Positions 20,738 through 35,337 of a stretch of DNA of 64,000 nt are shown here, one piece after another. Below the pieces are notes generated by a model that saw nothing but the letters and a program-made list of their open reading frames with translations, ran no database searches and was not told where the DNA came from. Source of the stretch: Pseudomonas alcaligenes (GTDB taxonomy: Bacteria; Pseudomonadota; Gammaproteobacteria; Pseudomonadales; Pseudomonadaceae); the NCBI RefSeq assembly GCF_041729615.1, contig NZ_CP154874.1:2857001-2921000 (forward strand), written 5' to 3'. The position numbers and the translations under genes were made by a program. Numbering within the stretch: position 1 is the stretch's first letter; each line of letters begins with the position of its first letter.

Positions 20738-22351
20738 ATGACCAGTTTGCACGCCGACGAGGCCTTCCTCGCGCACTACCAGTTCAGCCACGATCCCTTT
20801 GCCGCGCGGGTTCCGGGTTTTCGCTTCTTCCCGGCCCAGCGCAAGCCGGTGCTCGGTCAGCTCCATCACCTGGCGCGCTACAGCCAGTTGCTGCTGGTAG
20901 TGACCGGGCCGCATGGTGCCGGCAAGACGCTGCTGCGCCAGGCGCTGGTGGCCAGTACCAACAAGCAGGCCGTGCATTCCGTGGTGGTTTCCGCGCGCGG
21001 AGCCGGCGATGTCGCCGGCGTGCTGCGTCAGGTGGCCCAGGGGCTCGGGATGCAGCAGACGGATGTGCGCAGCATCCTGGCCCAGGTCACCCAGTTGGCG
21101 CTGACCGGTCAGGAGGTCTATCTGCTGGTCGACGATGCCGAGCAGCTCGCCGATGCCGCGCTGGAGGCGCTGTTCAGCCTGGCGGCAGGCAATGCCGATG
21201 GACGCCCGCATGTCTTCCTGTTCGCCGAGAGTGACATCCTGTCGCGGCTGGAGCAGCTGGCCGACGGCGAGGAGCGTTTCCATGCCATCGAGTTGCTGCC
21301 ATACAGCGAGGATGAGACCCGCGAGTACCTCGCGCAGCGCCTCGACGGTGCCGGTCAGGGCATCGATCTGCTGAGCGATGATCAGGTTGCTGATATCTAT
21401 CTGAGTTCCGGCGGATGGCCTGGCGCTATCAATCAGGCGGCCCGCGATGTGCTGGTCGAGGCAATGCTGGCGAGCCGTAGCGCCGGCGGTGCGGCTTCGG
21501 GTAGTGGCCTGCCGAAGAAGCATCTGTTGGCGGTCGCCGTGGTTGCCGTGGCGCTCGGTGCTGCCTGGCTGATGCAGGGACGTACGGAGAGCACTCCGCC
21601 CATGGTGAGCGAAACGCCGATCGCCATGGTGCCACAGGGAGCTGCTCCAGTTCCCGCTAACCCGGAAGCACCGGCTCTCCAGCCTGCGCCGCAGGGAGCC
21701 TCGGTCGAGTTCAGTGGCGCCAGCCAGCCGCTTCCGCTGCCGCTGGTGGGGGAGGCGCAGCCGGTGATCCGCGAGCCGTTGGCCCAGGCCTCCGGCATGC
21801 AGGAGGGTGAGGAGGCTGCGGTAGAGGTATCACCGGCGGCGCCGGTGGCGGTACCTGACCCCGCCCCTGTGGTGCCTACCATTGCCAGTACTCCGGCGGC
21901 GGCCCCGGTTCAGCCGGTTGCTGCGCCGGTTGCACCGGTATCCGTGCCTGCCCCGGTGGCAGCCCCGCCCAAACCGGAGGTCAAGCCGCTGCCAGTGTCC
22001 AAGCCGACGCCCGCGCCGGTGGCCAAGCCTGCGCCCGCTGTGGCCAGTGCCGCCCCCGCGCCGGGTGCCGACTGGTACGCTAGCCGGCCGGCCAGCCATT
22101 ACGCCCTGCAGATTCTCGGTACTCGCTCCGAGAGCAGTGCCAAGGCCTTCGTCGGCAAGAATGGCGGCGAGTATCGCTACTTCAAGAAGGTGCACCAGGG
22201 GCAGCCGCTCTATGTGGTGACCTATGGGCAGTTCTCCAGCCGCGCTGCCGCCCAGGCGGCGATCAAGGCGCTGCCGGCCAGCGTGCAGGCCGGCAAGCCC
22301 TGGCCGCGCAGCTTCGCCAGCATTCAGCAGGAGGCGGTGCGGGCTCGCTGA
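20738..22351 (+). CDS. DamX-like AAA ATPase with SPOR domain
   Basis: 537 residues. The N-terminal AAA/GspA-like ATPase domain has Walker A GPHGAGKTLL at about 57 and Walker B-like VYLLVDDAEQL. One transmembrane helix lies near 257-275 (LLAVAVVAVALGAAW). A long Pro/Ala/Val linker (about 290-440) follows, then a C-terminal SPOR domain (HYALQILGTRSESSAKAF, YVVTYGQFSSRAAAQAAI) that binds denuded septal peptidoglycan. The domain plan and the place after aroB match the DamX-type cell-division protein. The ATP-binding cytoplasmic part and the periplasmic SPOR part would link cytoplasm and septum. Confidence 0.8.
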   Translation: MTSLHADEAFLAHYQFSHDPFAARVPGFRFFPAQRKPVLGQLHHLARYSQLLLVVTGPHGAGKTLLRQALVASTNKQAVHSVVVSARGAGDVAGVLRQVAQGLGMQQTDVRSILAQVTQLALTGQEVYLLVDDAEQLADAALEALFSLAAGNADGRPHVFLFAESDILSRLEQLADGEERFHAIELLPYSEDETREYLAQRLDGAGQGIDLLSDDQVADIYLSSGGWPGAINQAARDVLVEAMLASRSAGGAASGSGLPKKHLLAVAVVAVALGAAWLMQGRTESTPPMVSETPIAMVPQGAAPVPANPEAPALQPAPQGASVEFSGASQPLPLPLVGEAQPVIREPLAQASGMQEGEEAAVEVSPAAPVAVPDPAPVVPTIASTPAAAPVQPVAAPVAPVSVPAPVAAPPKPEVKPLPVSKPTPAPVAKPAPAVASAAPAPGADWYASRPASHYALQILGTRSESSAKAFVGKNGGEYRYFKKVHQGQPLYVVTYGQFSSRAAAQAAIKALPASVQAGKPWPRSFASIQQEAVRAR

Positions 22352-22449
22352 GGGCCTGTGAATCGTCTTTCATTTGGTGACCGTAAGGTCCTAGCACGGG
22401 CCTTCGGTCGCCGCCTTTCGTGCAAGCGACAGAAGTTTTCATTTGGCCG

Positions 22450-22488
22450 TCACAAAAATTTGTGAGGGCCAGGGTCGCTATGTAAAAT
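22450..22488 (+). promoter_or_regulatory. Candidate gltB promoter with dyad over the -35
   Basis: TTGTGA (22460-22465) and TAAAAT (22483-22488) are spaced by 17 bp, a plausible sigma-70 promoter 110 bp before gltB. The -35 is the right half of a 16-bp dyad TCACAAA-AA-TTTGTGA (22450-22465), a possible operator. A direct repeat TTTCATTTGG occurs twice upstream (near 22368 and 22437). The regulator is not identifiable from sequence. Confidence 0.4.
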
Positions 22489-22597
22489 GACCCCCCTTTG
22501 CCTGCGCCAAGCTGGGGCGTTCCCCTGCGCGGCTGGCAGCTAGGTCGATGAATTAGAAAGCAATTTGCCTCCATGAGGCAGCCTGGTGAGAGTGTCT

Positions 22598-27046
<4,449 letters not shown>

Positions 27047-27068
27047 CGCGCCTGAAGTGGTTTGATGA

Positions 27069-28496
<1,428 letters not shown>

Positions 28497-28527
28497 CGAT
28501 CCGCGTCGCGGCATATCGTCGCGATAG

Positions 28528-28563
28528 ACAAAAGGCACGGCCCTCGCCGTGCCTTTTGTTTTG
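28528..28563 (+). terminator. Intrinsic terminator after gltD
   Basis: The stem ACAAAAGGCACGG / CCGTGCCTTTTGT (28528-28540 and 28547-28559) with a 6-nt loop is followed by TTTG. It lies 31 bp after the gltD stop and ends the gltBD unit before hemE. Confidence 0.85.
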
Positions 28564-28713
28564 GGGTCTGCGAAAATGCCCGCACTTTTTCTGCGCCAAG
28601 GCGCGCGGGCCCCTGCGATCCGGGAGCCCGCCCGGAGGAAGGGGGCCGCCGCCGAGCGGCCATCGCATACTCCCGCCGCAACGCTCCCTGCCGATTTTCC
28701 AGGAACCCTGCCG

Positions 28714-29784
28714 ATGTCCGCCCTGAAGAACGACCGTTTCCTGCGCGCCCTGCTCAAGCAACCCGTCGACGTCACGCCCGTGTGGATGATGCGCCAGGCC
28801 GGTCGTTACCTGCCGGAGTACCGCGCCACCAGAGCCCGCGCCGGTGATTTCGTCAGCCTGATGAAGAACCCGGAGCTGGCCTGCGAGGTCACCCTGCAGC
28901 CGCTGGATCGCTACCCGCAGATCGACGCCGCGATCCTCTTCTCCGACATCCTCACCATCCCCGATGCCATGGGCCAGGGCCTGTATTTCGAGACCGGCGA
29001 GGGCCCGCGCTTCAAGAGGGTGGTGTCGAGCATGGCGGATATCGAGGCCCTGCCGATTCCCGACGCCGAGCAGGACCTGGGCTACGTGATGGACGCCGTG
29101 CGCACCATCCGCCGCGAGCTGAATGGCCGCGTGCCGCTGATCGGCTTCACCGGCAGCCCCTGGACCCTGGCCACCTACATGGTCGAGGGCGGCTCCAGCC
29201 GCGACTTCCGCAAGTCCAAGGCGATGCTCTACGACAACCCGCAGGCCATGCACGCGCTGCTCGACAAGCTGGCCCGCTCGATCACCGTCTACCTCAACGG
29301 CCAGATCCGCGCCGGCGCCCAGGCGGTGCAGATCTTCGATTCCTGGGGCGGCGCGCTGTCCTCGGCGGCCTACCAGGAGTTCTCCCTGCGCTACATGCAG
29401 CAGATCATCGACGGCCTGATCCGCGAACACGACGGTCGCCGCGTGCCGGTGATCCTGTTCACCAAGGGCGGCGGCCTGTGGCTGGAATCCATGGCCGAGA
29501 CCGGCGCCGAGGCCCTGGGCCTGGACTGGACCTGCGACATCGGCAGTGCGCGCCAGCGTGTGGGCGATAAAGTCGCCCTGCAGGGCAACATGGATCCGGC
29601 CGTGCTACATGCCAAGCCGGCGGCCATCCGCGCCGAGGTGGCGCGCATCCTCGCCGCCTATGGCTCGGGTTCGGGGCACGTTTTCAACCTCGGCCACGGC
29701 ATCACCCCGGAGGTGCCGCCGGAGCACGCCAAGGCCTTCTTCGAGGCGGTGCACGAGCTGTCTGCACAATACCATCAGCAATAA
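28714..29784 (+). CDS. hemE: Uroporphyrinogen decarboxylase
   Basis: 356 residues starting [13 protein letters not shown], with AGGAA 9 nt upstream; the longer in-frame opening at 28549 runs through the gltD terminator and is rejected. Signature [14 protein letters not shown] is at the N-terminus, with [17 protein letters not shown] and the C-terminal [12 protein letters not shown] also present. It decarboxylates uroporphyrinogen III to coproporphyrinogen III in haem synthesis. Single gene with its own terminator. Confidence 0.95.
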   Translation: MSALKNDRFLRALLKQPVDVTPVWMMRQAGRYLPEYRATRARAGDFVSLMKNPELACEVTLQPLDRYPQIDAAILFSDILTIPDAMGQGLYFETGEGPRFKRVVSSMADIEALPIPDAEQDLGYVMDAVRTIRRELNGRVPLIGFTGSPWTLATYMVEGGSSRDFRKSKAMLYDNPQAMHALLDKLARSITVYLNGQIRAGAQAVQIFDSWGGALSSAAYQEFSLRYMQQIIDGLIREHDGRRVPVILFTKGGGLWLESMAETGAEALGLDWTCDIGSARQRVGDKVALQGNMDPAVLHAKPAAIRAEVARILAAYGSGSGHVFNLGHGITPEVPPEHAKAFFEAVHELSAQYHQQ

Positions 29785-29788
29785 CGAC

Positions 29789-29817
29789 AAGGGCCGCAGC
29801 TGCGGCCCTTATTCTTT
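29789..29817. terminator. Terminator between hemE and the convergent lipoprotein gene
   Basis: The stem AAGGGCCGCA-GC-TGCGGCCCTT is a perfect 22-bp palindrome, followed by ATTCTTTCT. It lies between hemE and the minus-strand gene ending at 29835 and may act on both strands. The stem repeats the one after mshQ almost base for base. Confidence 0.75.
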
Positions 29818-29834
29818 CTATGGGGCGTCGCGCC

Positions 29835-30269
29835 TCATCTGGGCGCGTTGCCGGCCAGCAACCGGTCGATCACCGGTGTCATCTTGGTCTCGGTGCTCTG
29901 CCACTTCTTCACCGCCAGCAGGCCTCGTCCGCGGAAGCGGTAGTAGGCGCTGGCCAGCTGGCGCCCTTCCTCATCGCGGATGCGCAGTTCGGCCAGGGAC
30001 AGGTAGGTGACCACCGACCAGGAGCGCCGCGCCGTGTAGCTCAGTACCTGCGGGCAGCCGCGGGCGGGGATCTGCTTGTACAGGCGGGTGTCGATGCCGT
30101 GGCGGGCGAAGCCGCGCTGCAGGGTGCCGAGGAAGTCGTCCACCTGTACCTCGGGGTTCTCCTCGATGCACAGCGAGGCGAGCGGCGTCTTCAGCGGCTC
30201 GACGCGGATGGTGGTGCAGGCGCTGGACAGCGCGATCAGCGGCAACAGCAGGCACAGGCGCAGCAACAT
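29835..30269 (-). CDS. Small lipoprotein, Sbal_3080-like
   Basis: 144 residues from MLLRLCLLLPLIALSSAC; the frame is open further upstream but that part is arginine-rich shadow. A lipoprotein-type signal ends at Cys18 or so (LSSAC). The mature part (SLCIEENPEVQVDDFLGTLQRGFARHGI, RSWSVVTYLSLAELRI) resembles the Sbal_3080 family of short lipoproteins with no known activity. A homologue lies next to hemE in P. aeruginosa as far as I recall. It is the last of three small exported-protein genes downstream of the APE cluster. Confidence 0.65.
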   Translation of the reverse strand: MLLRLCLLLPLIALSSACTTIRVEPLKTPLASLCIEENPEVQVDDFLGTLQRGFARHGIDTRLYKQIPARGCPQVLSYTARRSWSVVTYLSLAELRIRDEEGRQLASAYYRFRGRGLLAVKKWQSTETKMTPVIDRLLAGNAPR

Positions 30270-30364
30270 GCGGTGATCCTCGCAAGGGCCGCACTTTAGA
30301 ACTGCGGATGCGCCCGGAAGGGAGAAGCCGGCCACGCTGCCGCGGCCGGCAGGGGGATTGCCTG

Positions 30365-30808
30365 TTACTTGACGTTGGCCAGGTCGGCCTTCAGGGCGAC
30401 GCCGGCCATGATGGCGCCGGCGTGGCACTCGTACTTCTGCGCGTCGGAATAGACCACGTTCTTGTAGTTGCTGACGATGTTGACCACGGCATTGGCGCCG
30501 GCGGCCTTGGCGGCGTTCTGCATGCGGATCAGCGCCGATTGCAGGGCCCAGGAGCAGGCGCCTTCGTCGCTCTTGTTGAAGGCGTTGGTCTTCTGGCTGG
30601 TGGTCACGCCCGACTTGACCACGCTGACGTTGCCGGCCGGCTTGTTGCCCGCCAGGTAGAACTTCACGCTGCCGTCCAGGCGGCCGGCGTTCAGCGCTTC
30701 CTGCAGGGCCTGCTCGAACGGCAGGAAGTGAGTGGTGTCGCGTGCCTGGCTGATGCCCGGGATGAGCGCGAAGAGCAGGGCGGCCAGGGTCCAGTTTTTC
30801 AGTTGCAT
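30365..30808 (-). CDS. Secreted small protein of unknown function
   Basis: 147 residues with a cleavable signal peptide (LIPGISQA). The mature part contains SDEGACSWALQSALIRMQ and AAKAAGANAVVNIVSNYKNV, and two Cys likely to pair. The A-GANAVVNI segment recalls the YbjQ/DUF74 fold, but the rest does not clearly match. Homologues are often labelled 'excinuclease ATPase subunit', which nothing in this sequence supports. Periplasmic by prediction; role unknown. Confidence 0.6.
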   Translation of the reverse strand: MQLKNWTLAALLFALIPGISQARDTTHFLPFEQALQEALNAGRLDGSVKFYLAGNKPAGNVSVVKSGVTTSQKTNAFNKSDEGACSWALQSALIRMQNAAKAAGANAVVNIVSNYKNVVYSDAQKYECHAGAIMAGVALKADLANVK

Positions 30809-30833
30809 GGTCGTCTCCTTGACGATGGTTGAC

Positions 30834-31229
30834 TCACAGGGTTTTCGGGAGCTTCAGCTGGTGCAGAATCTCGGCGCGCAGGCTGTTGACCCAGCGATTG
30901 TAGTTGCGATGGATCTCGCCGTCCTCGTACTCCAGCCCCTGGCTGTTGCGATAACGGATGGCGAAGTCGAACGGTGTATATTCGACGACGATCGCAGCGT
31001 GATGGCGCTTGCGCACGCTGATCGCGGCGTTAATCCGGCCCGTGTCGACGCGGCCGACCCGCCAGTGGCGGGCCTCCAGCGCGGCGACTATCGCCTGTTG
31101 CATCTCGACCTGACTGAATTCGCGGTCTGGCGGCAGTGCCACCTGCGGCTGCAGCAGCGGTTTGGAGGTACAGGCCGCCAGGCCGAACAGGGCCAGGGCG
31201 ATTAGCAGTGTCTTGATAAGGCGGGTCAT
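30834..31229 (-). CDS. Small lipoprotein of unknown function
   Basis: 131 residues from the ATG at 31229 (MTRLIKTLLIALALFGLAAC). The lipobox LAAC marks a lipoprotein. The body has RHWRVGRVDTGRINAAISVRKRH and HRNYNRWVNSLRAEILHQL, seen in a family of ~130-residue proteobacterial lipoproteins without assigned function. Its start overlaps the stop of the KS gene upstream (ATGA), so it is translated with the APE operon and may act with it at the outer membrane. Confidence 0.65.
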   Translation of the reverse strand: MTRLIKTLLIALALFGLAACTSKPLLQPQVALPPDREFSQVEMQQAIVAALEARHWRVGRVDTGRINAAISVRKRHHAAIVVEYTPFDFAIRYRNSQGLEYEDGEIHRNYNRWVNSLRAEILHQLKLPKTL

Positions 31230-32464
31230 GCGCGGTTTCCGTTCCAGCGCTTGAAGATCAGCGAAGTGTTCACCCCGCCGAAGGCGAAATTGTTGTTCAT
31301 CACGTACTGATGGCTCATCTGGCGGAACTCGCCGCGCAGGTAGTCCAGCTCGCCGCACTCCGGATCGACGTTATCCAGGTTGAGGGTGTAGACGTAGCTG
31401 TCGGCGTTCATCATCTCGATGCTGAACCAGGACTCCAGCGCACCGCAGGCCCCTAGGGTGTGGCCGAGGAAGCTCTTCTGCGAGCTGATTGGCATGCGCG
31501 GGCCGAACAGGCTGCTGGTGGCCAGGCTCTCGGCCACGTCGCCCTGGGCGGTGGCGGTGCCGTGGCCGTTGACGTAGCCGATGGCCGCGGGTTCCAGGCC
31601 TGCATCTTCCAGGGCTAGCTCCATGGCGCCGCGCATGGTCGCCTGCTCCGGCTTGGTGGCGTGGATGCCGTCGGAATTGCAGCCGAAGCCGACGATTTCG
31701 GCGTGGATGGTGGCGCCACGCGCCAGCGCATGTTCCAGCTCCTCCAGCACCAGGATGCCGGCGCCCTCGCCAATCACCAGGCCGTCGCGGCCGCTGTCGT
31801 AGGGGCGCGGCGACAGGTGCGGGGTGTCGTTCTTCAGGCTGGTGGCGTAGAGCGCGTCGAACACCATGGCCTCGGTCGGGCACAGCTCCTCGGCGCCGCC
31901 GGCCAGCATCATCTTCAGGCGACCGTACTTGATCGCCTCGTAGGCGTAGCCGATGCCCTGGCTGCCGCTGGTGCAGGCGCTGGAGGTGGGGATCAGGCGG
32001 CCCTTGAGGCCGAAGAAGATGCTGATATTGGCCGCCGTGGTGTGCGGCATCATGCGGATATAGGAGTTGGCGTTGAGGCCGTCGGCCACCGAATTGAGCA
32101 GCATGTTGCCGAACGCCTTGATCTCGTCGGTGCTGCCGGTGGACGAGCCGCAGGCCACGCCCATACGGCCGTCCTGGATGCGCTCGTCGCCGAGCAGGCC
32201 GGCATGTTCCAGGGCGCGTTCGGCGGCGTACACCGCCAGCTTGGACACCCGGCCCATGCTGCGGGTCTGCTTGCGCGTCCAGTGCTTGGGCTGAACGAAG
32301 TCGTCCACCGGGCCGCCCAGGCGGGTGTTCAGCTCGCTGAAACGGTCCCACTCATCCATGCGGCGGATGCCGCTCTTGCCGGCCTTGAAGTTGGCCGAGA
32401 TGGTCGGCCAGTCGCTGCCCAGCGAGGTGATACCGGCCATGCCGGTGACGACAACACGTTTCAT
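31226..32464 (-). CDS. apeR: APE beta-ketoacyl-ACP synthase (ApeR-like)
   Basis: 412 residues, FabF type. It starts MKRVVVTGMAGITSLG, and the active-site Cys is in PTSSACTSGSQGIGYAYEAI. The catalytic His residues are in NGHGTATAQGD and FLGHTLGACGALES. Full catalytic triad, so an active condensing enzyme. Its place at the end of the ape gene order suggests ApeR. In the aryl polyene pathway it would catalyse early or auxiliary malonyl condensations. Overlaps the reductase gene upstream (TGATG). Confidence 0.82.
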   Translation of the reverse strand: MKRVVVTGMAGITSLGSDWPTISANFKAGKSGIRRMDEWDRFSELNTRLGGPVDDFVQPKHWTRKQTRSMGRVSKLAVYAAERALEHAGLLGDERIQDGRMGVACGSSTGSTDEIKAFGNMLLNSVADGLNANSYIRMMPHTTAANISIFFGLKGRLIPTSSACTSGSQGIGYAYEAIKYGRLKMMLAGGAEELCPTEAMVFDALYATSLKNDTPHLSPRPYDSGRDGLVIGEGAGILVLEELEHALARGATIHAEIVGFGCNSDGIHATKPEQATMRGAMELALEDAGLEPAAIGYVNGHGTATAQGDVAESLATSSLFGPRMPISSQKSFLGHTLGACGALESWFSIEMMNADSYVYTLNLDNVDPECGELDYLRGEFRQMSHQYVMNNNFAFGGVNTSLIFKRWNGNRA

Positions 32465-33192
32465 CAGCACAGACCACCGTTCACCGCGAGGACCTGACGG
32501 GTAATGTACGCCGCCTCCTCGGACATCAGGAAATTCACCGCGCCGGCCACTTCTTCCGGGGTGCCCATGCGCGCGGCCGGCACCATCTTGAGGATCTCCT
32601 CCACCGGTACCTGCTCGTCGAGGATCTCGGTGTCGATCAGCCCCGGTGCCACGCAGTTGACCGTGATCTTGCGCTTGCCCAGCTCGATGGCCAGGGCCTT
32701 GGCGGCGCCGATCACGCCGGCCTTGGAGGCGCTGTAGTTGACCTGGCCGCGGTTGCCGATCAGCCCGGACACCGAGGTGATGCAGACGATGCGCCCGGCC
32801 TGGCGGCGGCGGATCATCGGCATGGTCAGCGGGTGCAGCACGTTGTAGAAGCCGTCCAGGTTGGTGCGCAGCACCTGATCCCAGTCGTCGTCGGTCAGCG
32901 CCGGGAAGGCGCCGTCGCGGGTCAGCCCGGCGTTGCACACCACGCCATAGTAGGCGCCGTGCTGCTCGACATCGGCCTCCAGCGCTGCGCGGCAGGCGGC
33001 GCGGTCGGAGACGTCGAACTGCAGGATGCGCGCCTGCCGGCCCAGCTCGGCGATCTGTGCCTGCACGGCCTCGGCCTCGTCGCGGCGCGAGCGGCAGTGC
33101 AGCACGATGTCGTAACCGGAGCGGGCCAGGCGCAGGGCGATGGCCCTGCCGATGCCGCGGCTGGAGCCGGTGACCAGGATGGTTTCAGTCAT
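32464..33192 (-). CDS. apeQ: APE 3-ketoacyl-ACP reductase (ApeQ, FabG type)
   Basis: 242 residues, a short-chain dehydrogenase. NADPH motif TGSSRGIGRAIA is at residues 8-19, CNAG follows, and the catalytic Ser-Tyr-Lys is in SVSGLIGNRGQVNYSASK. The C-terminal AAYITRQVLAVNGG is typical of FabG. It reduces the beta-keto group in each polyene elongation cycle. It overlaps the dehydratase gene before it and the KS gene after it. Confidence 0.88.
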   Translation of the reverse strand: MTETILVTGSSRGIGRAIALRLARSGYDIVLHCRSRRDEAEAVQAQIAELGRQARILQFDVSDRAACRAALEADVEQHGAYYGVVCNAGLTRDGAFPALTDDDWDQVLRTNLDGFYNVLHPLTMPMIRRRQAGRIVCITSVSGLIGNRGQVNYSASKAGVIGAAKALAIELGKRKITVNCVAPGLIDTEILDEQVPVEEILKMVPAARMGTPEEVAGAVNFLMSEEAAYITRQVLAVNGGLC

Positions 33193-33641
33193 TGCGTTTG
33201 CTCTTGTAGATACCTCGCCACCTCGGGCGGGCGGAATACGTTGAGGCGTGCTTCGGCATGGATGTCCGGGCCATCCAGGTGGCACTCGAATACGCCCATG
33301 CCGTTGTCGTCCTGCAGCGAGCGCAGGGCCCTGATGCGCAGTTCGGCGCCGGCCGGGAAGCGCTCGACATTGCACTCGAACTTGCGCGTGCCGAGGAGGA
33401 AGCCCAGCTCCACCGTCAGGCCGGCCTGACGCGCCTGGCAGCCGGCGTAGGCGGCCACGCTCTGCGCCATCAGCTCGATGCCGACCCAGGCCGGCAGGCT
33501 GCCGTCCTCTTGGCTGAACAGGCCGCCGGGGCGTACCACCAGGCGCGTCTCGATCTCTTCGGCGCCGAAGCTGACGACTTCGTCGATCAGGATCATATCG
33601 GCGGCATGCGGGATCAGTTCGGCGATCGGCCACTGGCTCAT
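33189..33641 (-). CDS. apeP: APE dehydratase subunit (ApeP-like hot-dog protein)
   Basis: 150 residues, single hot-dog fold. It opens PIAELIPHAADMILIDEV, the pattern of the 3-hydroxylacyl-ACP dehydratases in aryl polyene and xanthomonadin clusters, with PAWVGIELMAQSVAAYAGCQA in the central helix (given here in part). In characterised systems ApeP pairs with ApeI to dehydrate growing chains. The partner domain is found fused to the AMP-ligase at 45675-47339. Overlaps both neighbours by 4 nt. Confidence 0.82.
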   Translation of the reverse strand: MSQWPIAELIPHAADMILIDEVVSFGAEEIETRLVVRPGGLFSQEDGSLPAWVGIELMAQSVAAYAGCQARQAGLTVELGFLLGTRKFECNVERFPAGAELRIRALRSLQDDNGMGVFECHLDGPDIHAEARLNVFRPPEVARYLQEQTQ

Positions 33642-34840
33642 GGCGCATCACCCAAGATCAGCGCGACGTTGTTGCCGCCGAAGGCGAAGGAGTTGCTCAT
33701 CAGCCGGCGGCCCGCCGTTCTCTGCAGGCGATCACCGGCGCCGACCAGGCGCAGCGGCGCCAGGGCCGGGTCGGCCTGGCCGTCCCAGCGATGCGGCGGC
33801 AGCAGGCCATCGTGGTTGTACTCGCTCAGGGCGAGCCAGCAGAAGGCCGCCTCCAGCGCGCCGGCGGCGCCCAGGGTGTGGCCGGTCAGCGGCTTGGTCG
33901 AGGAGCAGGGCAGCGTGGCCGGGAACAGCCCGTGCACGGCATGGCTTTCCATGGCGTCGTTGTGCGTGGTGGCGGTGCCGTGCAGGTTGAGGTAGTCGAT
34001 GTCGCTGGCCGCCAGGCCGGCGCTGGCCAGGGCCTTCTCCATCGCCGCGCGGGCACCGAGGCCTTGCGGGTGCGGCGCGGAAATGTGGTGCGCGTCGGAA
34101 CTGGCGCCGCCGCCGAGGAAGGCGATCGGGCTGCTCTCGCGGGTCATCAGGAACAGCGCCGCACCTTCGCCGATATTGATGCCGTGGCGGTTCACCGAGA
34201 ACGGATTGCACGGCTCGGCGGACACCGCTTCGAGGGCCGAGAAGCCGTTCAGGGTCAGGCGGCACAGGCTGTCCACGCCGCCGCAGATCACCGCGTCGCA
34301 CAGGCCCTGTTGCAGCAGGCGATGGGCGCTGAGCAGGGCGCGGGCGCTGGAGGTGCAGGCGGTGGACTGGCAGTACACCGGGCCGGCCAGGCCCAGCCAG
34401 TCGGCGAGGAAGGTGGCCGGCGCGGCCATCTCCTGCTGGGCGTAGTCGTAGTCGGCGGGCAGCTCGCCCTCCTTGAGGAAGCGCGCAATGCCGTCGCTGG
34501 CCTCGCGGATGCCCGAGGTGCTGGTGCCCAGCACCAGGCCGACGCGGGTGGCGCCGTGGCGGGCGATGGCGGCGCGCAGCTCGGGTTCGATCTGCAAGGC
34601 GGCGGCCAGCAGCAGCTGGTTGTTGCGGCTGTGGGCGGCTTCGAAACCGGCCGGCATGCTTGGCAAGGTGGTGTGCACGGCGCCGACGGTGAGGCGGCGG
34701 TCGCTGACCCAACCTTCCTCGGCGCGCATGCCGGAGGCATCGCCAGCCAGCAGCGCGTCGGCCACTGCCTGCTTGCCTTCGCCCAGGGCGCACAGCAGGC
34801 CGAGGGCATTCAAATAACTCGGCTGTGTAGAGCGGGGCAT
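33638..34840 (-). CDS. apeO: APE beta-ketoacyl synthase (ApeO-like)
   Basis: 400 residues, FabF/type II PKS KS-alpha fold. The nucleophile Cys is in CQSTACTSSARALLSAHRLL, and His residues are in NLHGTATTHNDAMES and PLTGHTLGAAGALEA. In the studied Xenorhabdus system ApeO works as a heterodimer with the chain-length-factor-like ApeC, which is encoded at the other end of this operon. Likely the main polyene elongating synthase. The start overlaps the lipoprotein stop (TGATG). Confidence 0.82.
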   Translation of the reverse strand: MPRSTQPSYLNALGLLCALGEGKQAVADALLAGDASGMRAEEGWVSDRRLTVGAVHTTLPSMPAGFEAAHSRNNQLLLAAALQIEPELRAAIARHGATRVGLVLGTSTSGIREASDGIARFLKEGELPADYDYAQQEMAAPATFLADWLGLAGPVYCQSTACTSSARALLSAHRLLQQGLCDAVICGGVDSLCRLTLNGFSALEAVSAEPCNPFSVNRHGINIGEGAALFLMTRESSPIAFLGGGASSDAHHISAPHPQGLGARAAMEKALASAGLAASDIDYLNLHGTATTHNDAMESHAVHGLFPATLPCSSTKPLTGHTLGAAGALEAAFCWLALSEYNHDGLLPPHRWDGQADPALAPLRLVGAGDRLQRTAGRRLMSNSFAFGGNNVALILGDAP

Positions 34841-35337
34841 CAGTTGCCTTCTTCTTGATTCAGCGCGCGCACCCGGTAGCTGAGCTGCGGTGCGGCGAGG
34901 GTGAAGTCCAGTGCGGAACGGTAGCGGATTCGCCAGTCCGGGTTAAGCCGGCGCTGACCATCGGCGTCGCGCTGCCAGCTGTCCTCGGGGTAGGCCGCCA
35001 GTGCGTCATCGGCGGCCAGGGCGAACAACAGGGCGGCGAACAGTTCACGGGCCTCGGCGTTGGGTGGCAGCAGGCCGTCGTTGCGCCACTCGCCGTGCTC
35101 CAGCAGCTGGCGCGCCAGCGGCACACCGAGCGGATCGAACAACGACCAGCGCAGGGCCTGGCCTTCGGCCTGGATCACCAGCAGCCAGTCGCGCTGCTCA
35201 CCACGCTGCGTACGTTCGATCTGCAGGCTGATGGGCAGCCCGGCAGTCAATTCAGGGCTGCTCGCCGGTACGGGCGTGTGCCCGGCGCAGGCGCCGAGCA
35301 GCAGGGTCAGGGAAAGCAGCAGGACACGGCTCAGCAC
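34840..35337 (-). CDS. DUF3261 lipoprotein (ApeN-like)
   Basis: 165 residues with lipobox LLGAC. The body (RGEQRDWLLVIQAEGQALRWSLFDPLGVPLARQ in pieces RDWLLVIQAEGQ and WSLFDPLGVPLA) resembles DUF3261, a beta-rich outer-membrane-type lipoprotein found in most aryl polyene clusters and related in fold to LolB-like carriers. It probably helps place the polyene lipid in the outer membrane together with ApeL and ApeM. The ape letter is inferred from gene order. Confidence 0.7.
   Translation of the reverse strand: MLSRVLLLSLTLLLGACAGHTPVPASSPELTAGLPISLQIERTQRGEQRDWLLVIQAEGQALRWSLFDPLGVPLARQLLEHGEWRNDGLLPPNAEARELFAALLFALAADDALAAYPEDSWQRDADGQRRLNPDWRIRYRSALDFTLAAPQLSYRVRALNQEEGN

Noticed and set aside
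19781..21523. A 580-codon minus-strand frame opposite aroB and the SPOR protein
   Set aside because: It spans two well-supported genes on the other strand and has no domain of its own.
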